Source: Hydractinia symbiolongicarpus (lineage: Eukaryota > Cnidaria > Hydrozoa > Anthoathecata > Hydractiniidae). From it: a stretch of DNA of 64,000 bases. Position numbers and translations under genes: made by a program. The stretch's first letter is position 1; each line of letters opens with the position of its first letter. The notes under the pieces are model-generated. The model was not told the DNA's origin. It was given only the letters and a program-made list of their open reading frames with translations, and did no database searches. The DNA lies in assembly GCF_029227915.1 (NCBI RefSeq), contig NC_079880.1, forward strand, positions 7,504,001 through 7,568,000. Reading direction: 5' to 3'. This document shows, piece after piece, positions 35,711 through 48,970 of this stretch.

Positions 35711-37519
35711 CCACAGTGCAAAAAGACTTATTTATCTAAATGCTTAAATAAAGCGCTACCACAGCGCCCAGTGTGATCGCTAAGTTCTAGCAATCATGTC
35801 AAAGTAAGACGAATGTTATTTCTGGAAGTCTAATTGGCTCATTATTCACATTCATAAAGTCAAAGTCCAAAATCATTTCAAATAAGTCCCACAGTCAATC
35901 GTTTTACTGTTGAAAGCGATGCAATTTAGTAATATCTGAAACATATCGCGAAATGCATGTTGGTACGAATATGTGACGCAACCGTTGTAACTCAAACGGA
36001 TGGATACGGCTATAAAGTCAATGAAATTTAGTTTTTAGAGATGTCTCTATTTCTTCAGCGCGCGTTAACGGTTACGATTGGTTCCACAGGGCAAAAGAGC
36101 TTATCTATCTACATTTTTATTGAAGCGCTACCACAGCGCCCAGTGTAATCGCTAAGTTCTAGCAATCATGGCAAATTAAGAAGAATGTTATTTCTTGGAG
36201 TCCAATTGTCTCATTTATCACATTTATAAGGTCAAAGTCTAAAATTAGTTTAAATAAGTCCCACAGTCAATCGTTTCACTGTTAAAAGCGATGCAACCTA
36301 GTAGTATCAGAAAAATATCGCTAAAGACATGTTGGTACGAATATGTTACGCAACCGTTGTAACTCAAAGGGACTGATACCGTTAGAAACTCAATGAAATG
36401 TACTTTTTGAAACTCTTTCTATTTCTTCAGCGCGCGCTAACGGCTAGGATTGGTCCCACAGTAAAAAATAGCTTATTCATCTACATTTTTAAATGAAGCG
36501 CTACCACAGCGCCCAGTGTAATCGCTAAGTTCTAGCAATCATGTCAAAGTAAGACGAATGTTGTTTCTTGGAGTCCAATTGGCTCATTTTTTACATTTAT
36601 AAGGTCAAAGTCCAAAATCAGTTTAAATAAATCCCACAGTCAATCGTTTCACTGTTAAAAGCGATGCAACCTAGTAGTATCAGAAAAATATCGCTAAAGA
36701 CATGTTGGTACGAATATGTTACGCAACCGTTGTAACTCAAAGGGACTGATACCGTTAGAAACTCAATGAAATGTACTTTTTGAAACTGTTTCTATTTTTT
36801 CAGTGCGCGCTAACGGCTAGGATTGGTCCCACAGTAAAAAATAGCTTATTTATCTACATTTTTTAATGAAGCGCTACCACAGCGCCCAGTGTAATCGTTA
36901 AGTTCTAGCAATCATGTCAAAGTAAGACGAATGTTATTTCTTGGAGTCCAATTGGCTCATTTTTCACATTTATAAGGTCAAAAGTCCAAAATCAGTTCAA
37001 ATAAGTCCCACAGTCAATCGTTTTACTGTTAAAAGCGATGCAATCTGGTAATATCTGAAACATATCGCTAAATGCATGTTGGTACGAACATGTGACGCAA
37101 CTCTTGTACCTCAAACTGACTGATACTGTTAGAAAGTCAATGAAATTTAGTCTTTGAAAAAGGGTCTAATTCTTCAGCGCGCGCTAACGGCTACGATTGG
37201 ACCCACAGTGCAAAAAGACTTATTTATCTAACTGCTTAAATAAAGCGCTACCACAGCGCCCAGTGTAATCGCTAAGTTCTAGCAATCATGTGAAAGTAAG
37301 ACGAATGTTATTTCTGGAAGTCTAATCGGCTCATTATTCACATTCATAAAGTCAAAGTCCAAAATCATTTCAAATAAGTCCCACAGTCAATCGTTTTACT
37401 GTTGAAAGCGATGCAATTTAGTAATATCTGAAACATATCGCAAAATGCATGTTGGTACAAATATGTGACGCAACCGTTGTACCTCAAACAGACTGATACC
37501 GTTAGAAAGTCAATGAAAT

Positions 37520-38638
37520 GTAGTTTTTGAAACAGTGTCCCTGTCTTCAGCGTAAGCTAACGGCTAGGATTGGCCCTACATTAAAAAGTGGGTTCTTTAT
37601 ATACATTTTTAAATACAGCGCTACCACAGCGACCAGTGTAATCGCTGAGTTTTAGCAATCATGGCAAAGTAAAGCGAATGTTATTTCTTGGAGTCCAATT
37701 GGCTCATTTTTCACATTTATAAGGTCAAAGTCCAAAATCTGTTCAAACAGGTCCCACAGTCAATCGTTTTACTGTTAAAAGCGATGCAACCTAGTAGTAT
37801 CTGAAACATATCGCTAAATGCATGTTGGTACGAATATGTGACGCAACCGTTGTACCTCAAACGGACTGATACCGTTAGAAGGTCAATGAAATGTAGTTTT
37901 TGAAACAGTGTCTATGTCTTCAGCGTAAGCTAACGGATAGGATTGGTCCTACATTAAAAAATGGGTTCTCTATATACAATTTTAAATAAAGCGCTACCAC
38001 AGCGACCAGTGTAATCGCTGAGTTTTAGCAATCATGGCAAAGTAAGACGAATGTTATTTCTTGGAGTCCAATTGACTCATTTATCACATTTATAAGGTCA
38101 AAGTCTAAAATTAGTTCAATTAGGTCCCACAGTCAATCATTTCACTGTTAAAAGCGATGCAACCTAGTAATATCAAAACAATATCGCTAAATACATGTTG
38201 GTACGAATATGTTACGCGACCGTTGTACCTCAAACGGACTGATACCGTTACAAAGTCAATGAAATGTAATTTTTGAAACAGTGTCTATGTCTTCAGCGTA
38301 AGCTAACGGCTAGGAATGGTCCCACAGTAAAAAATAGCTAATTTGTCTACATTTTTAAATGAAACGCTACCACAGCGCCCAGTGTAATCGCTAAGTTCAA
38401 GCAATCATGTCAAATTAAGACGAATGTTATTTCTTGGAGTCCAATTGGCTCATTTTTCACATTTATAAGGTCAAAGTCCAAAATCAGTTCAAAAGAGTCC
38501 CACATTCAATCGTTTTACTGTTAAAAGCGATGCAATCTGGTAATATCTGAAACATATCGCAAAATGCATGTTGGTACAAATATGTGACGCAACCGTTGTA
38601 CCTCCAACAGACTGATACCGTTAGAAAGTCAATGAAAT
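37520..38638 (+). repeat. Trimeric HOR of 1,119 bp, copy 1
   Basis: ACAGTGTCCCTGTC lies at 37,532 and 38,651, 1,119 bp (three full monomers) apart. The unit holds the GGCCCTACATTAAAAAGTGG, GGTCCTACATTAAAAAATGG and ATAGCTAATTTGTCTAC monomers in that order. The two copies are almost identical. Confidence 0.88.
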
Positions 38639-39757
38639 GTAGTTTTTGAAACAGTGTCCCTGTCTTCAGCGTAAGCTAACGGCTAGGATTGGCCCTACAT
38701 TAAAAAGTGGGTTCTTTATATACATTTTTAAATACAGCGCTACCACAGCGACCAGTGTAATCGCTGAGTTTTAGCAATCATGGCAAAGTAAAGCGAATGT
38801 TATTTCTTGGAGTCCAATTGGCTCATTTTTCACATTTATAAGGTCAAAGTCCAAAATCTGTTCAAACAGGTCCCACAGTCAATCGTTTTACTGTTAAAAG
38901 CGATGCAACCTAGTAGTATCTGAAACATATCGCTAAATGCATGTTGGTACGAATATGTGACGCAACCGTTGTACCTCAAACGGACTGATACCGTTAGAAG
39001 GTCAATGAAATGTAGTTTTTGAAACAGTGTCTATGTCTTCAGCGTAAGCTAACGGATAGGATTGGTCCTACATTAAAAAATGGGTTCTCTATATACAATT
39101 TTAAATAAAGCGCTACCACAGCGACCAGTGTAATCGCTGAGTTTTAGCAATCATGGCAAAGTAAGACGAATGTTATTTCTTGGAGTCCAATTGACTCATT
39201 TATCACATTTATAAGGTCAAAGTCTAAAATTAGTTCAATTAGGTCCCACAGTCAATCATTTCACTGTTAAAAGCGATGCAACCTAGTAATATCAAAACAA
39301 TATCGCTAAATACATGTTGGTACGAATATGTTACGCGACCGTTGTACCTCAAACGGACTGATACCGTTACAAAGTCAATGAAATGTAATTTTTGAAACAG
39401 TGTCTATGTCTTCAGCGTAAGCTAACGGCTAGGAATGGTCCCACAGTAAAAAATAGCTAATTTGTCTACATTTTTAAATGAAACGCTACCACAGCGCCCA
39501 GTGTAATCGCTAAGTTCAAGCAATCATGTCAAATTAAGATGAATGTTATTTCTTGGAGTCCAATTGGCTCATTTTTCACATTTATAAGGTCAAAGTCCAA
39601 AATCAGTTCAAAAGAGTCCCACAGTCAATCGTTTTACTGTTAAAAGCGATGCAATCTGGTAATATCTGAAACATATCGCAAAATGCATGTTGGTACAAAT
39701 ATGTGACGCAACCGTTGTACCTCCAACAGACTGATACCGTTAGAAAGTCAATGAAAT
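38639..39757 (+). repeat. Trimeric HOR of 1,119 bp, copy 2
   Basis: Tandem copy of the preceding unit with isolated substitutions (for example AAGATGAATG near 39,537). The next unit begins like a third copy but reads GTCTCTGTCTTCAGCGTAATG from about 39,775 and departs from the trimer. Confidence 0.88.
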
Positions 39758-41138
39758 GTAGTTTTTGAAACAGTGTCTCTGTCTTCAGCGTAATGTAGCG
39801 GCTAGGATTGGCCCGACATTAAAAAGTGGGTTCTTCATATACATTTTTAAACAAAGCGATACGACAGCGCCCAGTGTAATCGCTAAGTTCAAGCAATCAG
39901 GTCAAATTAAGACGAATGTTATTTCTTGGAGTCCAATTGACTCATTTATCACATTTATAAGAACAAAGTCTAAAATTAATTCAATTAGGTCCCACAGTCA
40001 ATCATTTCACTCTTAAACGCGATGCAACCTAGTAATATAAGAAACATATCCCTAAATACATGTTGGTACAAATTTGTTACGCAATTGTTGCAACTCAAAC
40101 GGACTGATACTGTTAGAAAGTCAATGAAATTTAGTCTTTGAAACAGGGTCTATTTCTTCAGCGCGCGCTAACGGCTACGATTGGACCCACAGTGCAAAAA
40201 GACTTATTTATCTAAATGCTTAATAAAGCTCTACCACAGCGCCCAGTGTAATCGCAAAGTTCCAGCAATCATGTCAAAGTAAAGCGAATGTTATTTCTTG
40301 GAGTCCAATTGGCTCATTTTTTACATTTATAAGGTCAAAGTCCAAAATCAGTTCAAACAGGTCCCACAGTCAATCGTTTTACTGTTAAAAGTGATGCAAC
40401 CTAGTAGTATCTGAAACATATCGCTAAATGCATGTTGGTACGAATATGTGGCGCAACCGTTGTACCTCAAACGGACTGATACCGTTAGAAGGTCAATGAA
40501 ATTTAGTTTTTGAAACAGTGTCTATGTCTTCAGCGTAAGCTAGCGCCTAGGATTGGTCCTACATTAAAAAATGGGTTCTCTAGATACAATTTTAAATAAA
40601 GCGCTACAACAGCGACCAGTGTAATCGCTGAGTTTTAGCAATCATGGCAAAGTAAGACGAATGTTATTTCTTGGAGTCCAATTGACTCATTTATCACATT
40701 TATAAGGTCAAAGTCTAAAATTAGTTCAATTAGGTCCCACAGTCAATCATTTCACTGTTAAAAGCGATGCAACCTAGTAATATCAGAACAATATCGCTAA
40801 ATACATGTTGGTACGAATATGTTACGCAACTGTTATACCTCAAACGGACTAATACCGTTAGAAAGTCAATGAAATATAGTTTTTGAAACTGTTTCTATTT
40901 CTTCACCGCGCGCTAACGGCTAGGATTGGTCCCACAGTAAAAAATAGCTTATTTATCTACATTTTTAAATGAAGCGCTACCACAGCGCCCAGTGTAATCG
41001 CTAAGTTCTAGCAATCATGTCAAAGTAAGACGAATGTTATTTCTTGGAGTCCAATTCGCTCATTTTTCACATTTATAAGGTCAAAGTCCAAAATCAGTTC
41101 AAATAAATCCCACAGTCAATCGTTTTACTGTTGAAAGC
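39758..41138 (+). repeat. Mixed subfamily R monomers
   Basis: Nearly four R monomers: the GTAATGTAGCGGCTAGG type (as at 42,385, 44,310 and 61,826), a GACCCACAGTGCAAAAAGAC type, a GGTCCTACATT type and a standard GGTCCCACAGTAAAAAATAGC type. Confidence 0.76.
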
Positions 41139-43380
41139 GATGCAATCTAGTAATATCTGAAACATATCGCTAAATGCATGTTGGTACGAATATGTGACGC
41201 AACCGTTGTACCTCAAACGGACTGATACCGTTAGAAAGTCAATGAAATGTAATTTTTGAAACAGTGTCTATGTCTTCAGCGTAAGCTAACGGCTAGGAAT
41301 GGTCCCACAGTAAAAAATAGCTTATTTGTCTACATTTGCAAATAAAGCGCTACCACAGCGCCCAGTGTAATCGTTGAGTTCAGGCAATTATGTCAAATTA
41401 GGAAGAATGTTATTTCTTGGAGTCCAAATGTCTCATGTCAAAGTCTAAAATCAGTTCAAAGAAGTCCCACAGTCAATCGTTTTACTGTTGAAAGCGATGC
41501 AATCTAGTAATATCTGAAACATATCGCTAAATGCATGTTGGTACGAATATGTGACGCAACCGTTGTACCTCAAACGGACTGATACCGTTAGAAGGTCAAT
41601 GAAATGTAGTTTTTGAAACAGTGTCTATGTCTTCAGCGTAAGCTAACGGCTAGGATTGGTCCTACATTAAAAAATGGGTTCTCTATATACATTTTTAAAT
41701 AAGGCGCTACCACAGCGACCAGTGTAATCGCTGAGTTTTAGCAATCATGGCAAAGTAAGACGAATGTTATTTCTTGGAGTCCAATTGACTCATTTTTCAC
41801 ATTTATAAGGTCAAAGTCCAAAATCAGTTCAAATAAGTCACACAGTCAGTCGTTTTACTGTTAAAAGCGATGCAATCTAGTAATATCTGAAACATATCGC
41901 TAAATGCATGTTGGTACGAATATGTGACGCGACCGTTGTACCTCAAACGGACTGATACCGTTAGAAAGTCAATGAAATGTAATTTTTGAAACAGTGTCTA
42001 TGTCTTCAGCGTAAGCTAACGGCTAGGAATGGTCCCACAGTAAAAAATAGCTAATTTGTCTACATTTTTAAATGAAACGCTACCACAGCGCCCAGTGTAA
42101 TCGCTAAGTTCAAGCAATCATGTCAAATTAAGACGAATGTTATTTCTTGGAGTCCAATTGGCTCATTTTTCACATTTATAAGGTCAAAGTCCAAAATCAG
42201 TTCAAAAGAGTCCCACAGTCAATCGTTTTACTGTTAAAAGCGATGCAATCTGGTAATATCTGAAACATATCGCAAAATGCATGTTGGTACAAATATGTGA
42301 CGCAACCGTTGTACCTCCAACAGACTGATACCGTTAGAAAGTCAATGAAATGTAGTTTTTGAAACAGTGTCTCTGTTTTCAGCGTAATGTAGCGGCTAGG
42401 ATTGGCCCTACAATAAAAAGTGGGTTCTTCATATACATTTTTAAACAAAGCGATACGAGAGCGCCCAGTGTAATCGCTAAGTTCAAGCAATCATGTCAAA
42501 TTAAGACGAATGTTATTTCTTGGAGTCCAATTGACTCATTTATCACATTTATAAGAACAAAGTCTAAAATTAATTCAATTAGGTCCCACAGTCAATCATT
42601 TCAATCTTAAACGCGATGCAACCTAGTAATATAAGAAACATATCGCTAAATACATGTTGGTACAAATTTGTTACGCAATCGTTGTAACTCAAACGGACTG
42701 ATACTGTTAGAAAGTCAATGAAATGTAGTCTTTGAAACAGGGTCTATTTCTTCAGCGCGCGCTAACGGCTACGATTGGACCCACAGTGTAAAAAGACTTA
42801 TTTATCTAAATGCTTAAATAAAGCGCTACCACAGCGCCCAGTGTAATCGCAAAGTTCTAGCAATCATGTCAAACTAAGACGAATGTTATTTCTTGAAGTC
42901 CAATTGGCTCATTATTCACATTCATAAGGTCAAAGTCCAAAATCGGTTTAAATAAGTCCCACAGTCAATCGTTTCATTGTTGTGTCATTTATCACATTTA
43001 TAAGTTCAAAGTCTAAAATCAGTTCAATTAAGTCACACAGTCAATCGTTTTACTGTTAAAAGCGATGCAACCTAGAAGTATCAGGAAAATATTGCCAAAT
43101 ACATATTGGTACGAATATGTGACGCAACCTATGTAACTCAAAGAGACTGATACCGTTAGAAAGTTAATGAAATGTAGTTTTGAAACTCTTTCTATTTACT
43201 CAGCGCGCGCTAACGTCTAGGAATGGTCCCGCAGTAAAGAATAGCTTATTTGTCTACATTTTTAAATGAAGCGCTACCACAGCGCCCAGTGTAATCGCTA
43301 AGTTCTACCAATCATGTCAAATTAAGACGAATGTTATTTCTTGGAGTCCAATTGGCTGATTTTTCACATTTATAAGGTCA
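41139..43380 (+). repeat. Mosaic R block with truncated monomers, copy 2
   Basis: Copy of 30,771-33,250 (offset 10,368, then 10,121 bp) without the extra monomer and without the 126-bp deletion, so it probably shows the older arrangement. It includes the 16-bp deletion at 41,424 and the stub junction at 42,972. The part from about 42,000 to 43,260 matches 61,440-62,700 at an offset of 19,441 bp. Confidence 0.83.
42905..43055 (+). repeat. Truncated ~76-bp monomer stub, copy 2
   Basis: The same TTTCATTGTTGTGTCATTT junction as at 32,851, here starting at 42,972. It shares the GTTTCATTG substitution, so the three stubs descend from one deletion event. Confidence 0.85.
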
Positions 43381-44690
43381 AAGTCCAAAATCAGTTCAAA
43401 TAAGTCCCACAGTCAATCGTTTTACTGTTGAAAGCGATGCAATCTAGTAATATCTGAAACATATCGCTAAATGCATGTTGGTACGAATATGTGACGCAAC
43501 CGTTGTACCTCAAACGGACTGATACCGTTAGAAAGTCAATGAAATATAATTTTTGAAACAGTGTCTATGTCTTCAGTGTAAGCTAACGGCTAGGAATGGT
43601 CCCACAGTAAAAAATAGCTTATTTGTCTACATTTGCAAATAAAGCGCTACCACAGCGCCCAGTGTAATCGTTGAGTTCAAGCAATTATGTCAAATTAGTA
43701 AGAATGTTATTTCTTGGAGTCCAAATGTCTCATGTCAAAGTCTAAAATCAGTTCAAAGAAGTCCCACAGTCAATCGTTTTACTGTTGAAAGCGATGCAAT
43801 CTAGTAATATCTGAAACATATCGCTAAAAGCATGTTGGTACAAATATGTGACGCAACCGTTGTACCTCAAACGGACTGATACCGTTAGAAGGTCAATGAA
43901 ATGTAGTTTTTGAAACAGTGTCTCTGTCTTCAGCGTAAGCTAACGGCTAGGAATGGTCCCACAGTAAAATATAGCTAATTTGTCTACATTTTTAAATGAA
44001 ACGCTACCACAGCGCCCAGTGTAATCGCTAAGTTCAAGCAATCATGTCAAATTAAGACGAATGTTATTTCTTGGAGTCCATTTGGCTCATTTTTCACATT
44101 TATAACGTCAAAGTCCAAAATCAGTTCAAAAGAGTCCCACAGTCAATCGTTTTACTGTTAAAAGCGATGCAATCTGGTAATATCTGAAACATATCGCAAA
44201 ATGCATGTTGGTACAAATATGTGACACAACCGTTGTACCTCCAACAGACTGATGCCGTTAGAAAGTCAATGAAATGTAGTTTTTGAAACAGTGTCTCTGT
44301 CTTCAGCGTAATGTAGCGGCTAGGATTGGCCCTACATTAAAAAGTGGGTTCTTCATATACATTTTTAAACAAAGCGATACGACAGCGCCCAGTGTAATCG
44401 CTAAGTTCAAGCAATCATGTCAAATTAAGACGAATGTTATTTCTTGGAGTCCAATTGACTCATTTATCACATTTATAAGAATAAAGTCTAAAATTAATTC
44501 AATTAGGTCCCACAGTCAATCATTTCACTCTTAAACGCGATGCAACCTAGTAATGTAAGAAACATATCGCTAAATACATGTTGGTACAAATTTGTTACGC
44601 AATCGTTGTAACTCAAACGGACTGATACTGTTAGAAAGTCAATGAAATGTAGTCTTTGAAACAGGGTCTATGTCTTCAGCGTAAGCTAAC
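43381..44690 (+). repeat. R monomers, continuation of the mosaic block
   Basis: About three and a half monomers: the TTTGCAAATAAAGCGC type with the 16-bp deletion at 43,721, the ATAGCTAATTTGTC type near 43,970, and a further CTCCAACAGACTG plus GTAATGTAGCGG pair (44,240-44,560). Compared with 41,990-42,640, this pair is a second local copy. Confidence 0.78.
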
Positions 44691-46920
44691 GGCTAGGAAT
44701 GGTCCCACAGTAAAAAATAGCTTATTTATTTACATTTTTAAATGAACCGCTAGCACAGCGCTTAGTGTAATCGCTAAGTTCTAGCAATCATGGCAAAGTA
44801 AGACGAATGTTATTTCTTGGAGTCCAATTGACTCATTAATCACATTTATAAGGTCAAAGTCTAAAATTAGTTCAATTAGGTCCCACAGTCAATCATTTCA
44901 CTGTTAAAAGCGATGCAACCTAGTAATATCAGAACAATATCGCTAAATACATGTTGGTACGAATATGTTACGCAACTGTTATACCTCAAACGGACTGATA
45001 CCGTTAGAAAGTCAATGAAATGTAGTTTTTGAAACTGTCTCGATTTCTTCAGTGCGCGTTAACGGTTACGATTGGTTCCACAGGGCAAAATAGCGTATCT
45101 ATCTACATTTTTATTGAAGCGCTACCTCAGCGGTCAGTGTAATCGCTAAGTTCTAGCAATCATGTCAAAGTAAGACGAATGTTATTTCTTGGAGTCCAAT
45201 TGACTCATTTATCACATTTATAAGGTCAAAGTCTAAAATCAGTTTAAATAAGTCCCACAGTCAATCGTTTCACTGTTAATAGCGATGCAACCTAGTAGTA
45301 TGAGAAAAATATCGCTAAAGACATGTTGGTAGGAATATGTTACGCAACCGTTGTAACTCAAAGGGACTGATACCGTTAGAAACTCAATGAAATATACTTT
45401 TTGAAACTGTTTCTATTTCTTCAGCGCACGCTAACGGCTAGGATTGGTCCCACAGTAAAAAATAGCTTACTTATCTACATTTTTAAATGAAGCGCTACCA
45501 CAGCGCCCAGTGTAATCGCTAAGTTCTAGCAATCATGTCAAAGTAAGACGAATGTTATTTCTTGGAGTCCAATTGGCTCATTTTTTACATTCATAAGGTC
45601 AAAGTCCAAAATCAGTTTAAATAAATCCCACAGTCAATCGTTTCACTGTTAAAAGCGATGCAACCTAGTAGTATCAGAAAAATATCGCTAAAGACATGTT
45701 GGTACGAATATGTTACGCAACCGTTGTAACTCAAAGGGACTGATACCGTTAGAAACTCAATGAAATGTACTTTTTGAAACTGTTTCTATTTTTTCAGTGC
45801 GCGCTAACGGCTAGGATTGGTCCCACAGTAAAAAATAGCTTATTTATCTACATTTTTTAATGAAGCGCTACCACAGCGCCCAGTGTAATCGTTAAGTTCT
45901 AGCAATCATGTCAAAGTAAGACGAATGTTATTTCTTGGAGTCCAATTGGCTCATTTTTCACATTTATAAGGTCAAAAGTCCAAAATCAGTTCAAATAAGT
46001 CCCACAGTCAATCGTTTTACTGTTAAAAGCGATGCAATCTGGTAATATCTGAAACATATCGCTAAATGCATGTTGGTACGAATATGTGACGCAACTCTTG
46101 TAACTCAAACTGACTGATACTGTTGGAAAGTCAATGAAATTTAGTCTTTGAAACAGGGTCTATTTCTTCAGCGCGCGCTAACGGCTGCGATTGGACCCAC
46201 AGTGCAAAAAGACTTATTTATCTAATTGCTTAAATAAAGCGCTACCACAGCGCCCAGGGTAATCGCTAAGTTCTAGCAATCATGTCAAAGTAAGACGAAT
46301 GTTATTTCTTGAAGTCCAATTGGCTCATTATTCACATTCATAAAGTCAAAGTCCAAAATCAGTTCAAATAAATCCCACAGTCAATCGTTTTACTGTTAAA
46401 AGCGATGCAACCTAGTAGTATCTGAAACATATCGCTAAATGCATGTTGGTACGAATATGTGACGCAACCGTTGTACCTCAAACGGACTGATACCGTTAGA
46501 AGGTCAATGAAATGTAGTTTTTGACACAGTGTCTATGTCTTCAGCGTAAGCTAACGGCTAGGATTGGTCCTACATTAAAGAATGGGTTCTCTATATACAT
46601 TTTTAAATAAAACGCTACCACAGCGACCAGTGTAATCGCTGAGTTTTAGCAATCATGGCAAAGTAAGACGAATGTTATTTCTTGGAGTCCAATTGACTCA
46701 TTTATCACATTTATAAGGTCAAAGTCTAAAATTAGTTCAATTAGGTCCCACAGTCATTTAATTCACTGTTAAAAGCGATGTAACCTAGTATAATCGGAAA
46801 AATGTCGCTTAATGCATGTTGGTACGAATATGTGACGCAACCGTTGTAACTCAAACGGATTGATACGGCTATAAAGTCAATGAAATTTAGTTTTTGGAGA
46901 TGTCTCTATTTCTTCAGCGC
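44691..46920 (+). repeat. Hexameric R unit, ~2,238 bp
   Basis: TGAACCGCTAGCACAGCGC lies at 44,743 and 46,981, and TCTCGATTTCTTCAGTGCG at 45,038 and 47,276; both are 2,238 bp (six monomers) apart. Monomer order is the CCGCTAGCACAGCGC type, the GCGCGTTAACGGTTACG type, two GGGACTGATACC types, the GACCCACAGTGCAAAAAGAC type and a GGTCCTACATTAAAGAATGG type. Confidence 0.8.
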
Positions 46921-48970
46921 GAGCTAACGGCTAGGATTGGTCCCACAGTAAAAAATAGCTTATTTATCTACATTTTTAAATGAACCGCTAGCACAGCGCT
47001 TAGTGTAATCGCTAAGTTCTAGGAATCATGGCAAAGTAAGACGAATGTTATTTCTTGGAGTCCAATTGACTCATTTATCACATTTATAAGGTCAAAGTCT
47101 AACATTAGTTCAATTAGGTCCCACAGTCAATCATTTCACTGTTAAAAGCGATGCAACCTAGTAATATCAGAACAATATCGCTAAATACATGTTGGTACGA
47201 ATATGTTACGCAACTGTTATACCTCAAACGGACTGATACCGTTAGAAAGTCAATGAAATGTAGTTTTTGAAACTGTCTCGATTTCTTCAGTGCGCGTTAA
47301 CGGTTACGATTGGTTCCACAGGACAAAATAGCTTATCTATCTACATTTTTATTGAAGCGCTACCTCAGCGGTCAGTGTAATCGCTAAGTTCTAGCAATCA
47401 TGTCAAAGTAAGACGAATGTTATTTCTTGGAGTCAAATTGACTCATTTATCACATTTATAAGGTCAAAGTCTAAAATCAGTTTAAATAAGTCCCACAGTC
47501 AATCGTTTCACTGTTAAAAGCGATGCAACCTAGTAGTATGAGAAAAATATCGCTAAAGACATGTTGGTACGAATATGTTACGCAACCGTTGTAACTCAAA
47601 GGGACTGATACCGTTAGAAACTCAATGAAATGTACTTTTTGAAACTGTTTCTATTTCTTCAGCGCACGCTAACGGCTAGGATTGGTCCCACAGTAAAAAA
47701 TAGCTTACTTATCTACATTTTTAAATGAAGCACTACCACAGCGCCCAGTGTAATCGCTAAGTTCTAGCAATCATGTCAAAGTAAGACGAATGTTATTTCT
47801 TGGAGTCCAATTGGCTCATTTTTTACATTTATAAGGTTAAAGTCCAAAATAAGTTTAAATAAATGCCACAGTCAATCGTTTCACTGTTAAAAGCGATGCA
47901 ACCTAGTAGTATCAGAAAAATATCGCTAAAGACATGTTGGTACGAATATGTTACGCAACCGTTGTAACTCAAAGGGACTGATACCGTTAGAAACTCAATG
48001 AAATGTAGTTTTTGAAACTGTCTCGATTTCTTCAGTGCGCGTTAACGGTTACGATTGGTTCCACAGGGCAAAATAGCTTATCTATCTACATTTTTATTGA
48101 AGCGCTACCTCAGCGGTCAGTGTAATCGCTAAGTTCTAGCAATCATGTCAAAGTAAGACGAATGTTATTTCTTGGAGTCCAATTGACTCATTTATCACAT
48201 TTATAAGGTCAAAGTCTAAAATCAGTTTAAATAAGTCCCACAGTCAATCATTTCACTGTTAAAAGCGATGCAACCTAGTAGTATGAGAAAAATATCGCTA
48301 AAGACATGTTGGTACGATTATGTTACGCAACCGTTGTAACTCAAAGGGACTGATACCGTTAGAAACTCAATGAAATGTACTTTTTGAAACTGTTTCTATT
48401 TCTTCAGCGCACGCTAACGGCTAGGATTGGTCCCACAGTAAAAAATAGCTTACTTATCTACATTTTTAAATGAAGCGCTACCACAGCGCCCAGTGTAATT
48501 GCTAAGTTCTAGCAATCATGTCAAAGTAAGACGAATGTTATTTCTTGGAGTCCAATTGGCTCATTTTTCACATTTATAAGGTCAAAGTCCAAAATCAGTT
48601 TAAATAAATCCCACAGTCAATCGTTTCACTGTTAAAAGCGATGCAACCTAGTAGTATCAGAAAAATATCGCTAAAGACATGTTGGTACGAATATGTTACG
48701 CAACCGTTGTAACTCAAAGGGACTGATACCGTTAGAAACTCAATGAAATGTACTTTTTGAAACTGTTTCTATTTTTTCAGTGCGCGCTAACGGCTAGGAT
48801 TGGTCCCACAGTAAAAAATAGCTTATTTATCTACATTTTTAAATGAAGCGCTACCACAGCGCCCAGTGTAATCGCAAAGTTCTAGCAATCATGTCAAAGT
48901 AAGACGAATGTTATTTCTTGGAGTCCAATTGGCTCATTTTTCACATTTATAAGGTCAAAGTCCAAAATCA
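46921..48970 (+). repeat. Hexamer start with an inserted dimer; copy 1 of the 7,825-bp duplication
   Basis: Begins like 44,691 but contains an extra dimer: TCTCGATTTCTTCAGTG recurs at 47,276 and 48,021, and CTTACTTATC at 47,704 and 48,449 (745 bp). The entire stretch recurs at about 54,690-56,795 with a constant offset of 7,825 bp (46,981/54,806; 48,873/56,698), with few differences. Confidence 0.84.

Larger units (their letters stand above)
33251..37519 (+). repeat. Mixed subfamily R monomers with a local tetramer
   Basis: About eleven R monomers. The monomer with ATAATCGGAAAAATATCGC near 34,441 recurs at 46,791 (offset 12,350 bp). A four-monomer period of about 1,492 bp relates about 35,160-35,955 to about 36,652-37,447; GGTCTAATTCTT lies at 35,671 and 37,163. 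Both GCGCGTTAACGGTTACG and GACCCACAGTGCAAAAAGAC types are present. Confidence 0.76.

Noticed and set aside
42197-42490. Minus-strand open frame of 97 codons
   Set aside because: It is antisense to satellite monomers and open only because of local substitutions. The equivalent region of the neighbouring copies is the same satellite and does not support a gene.
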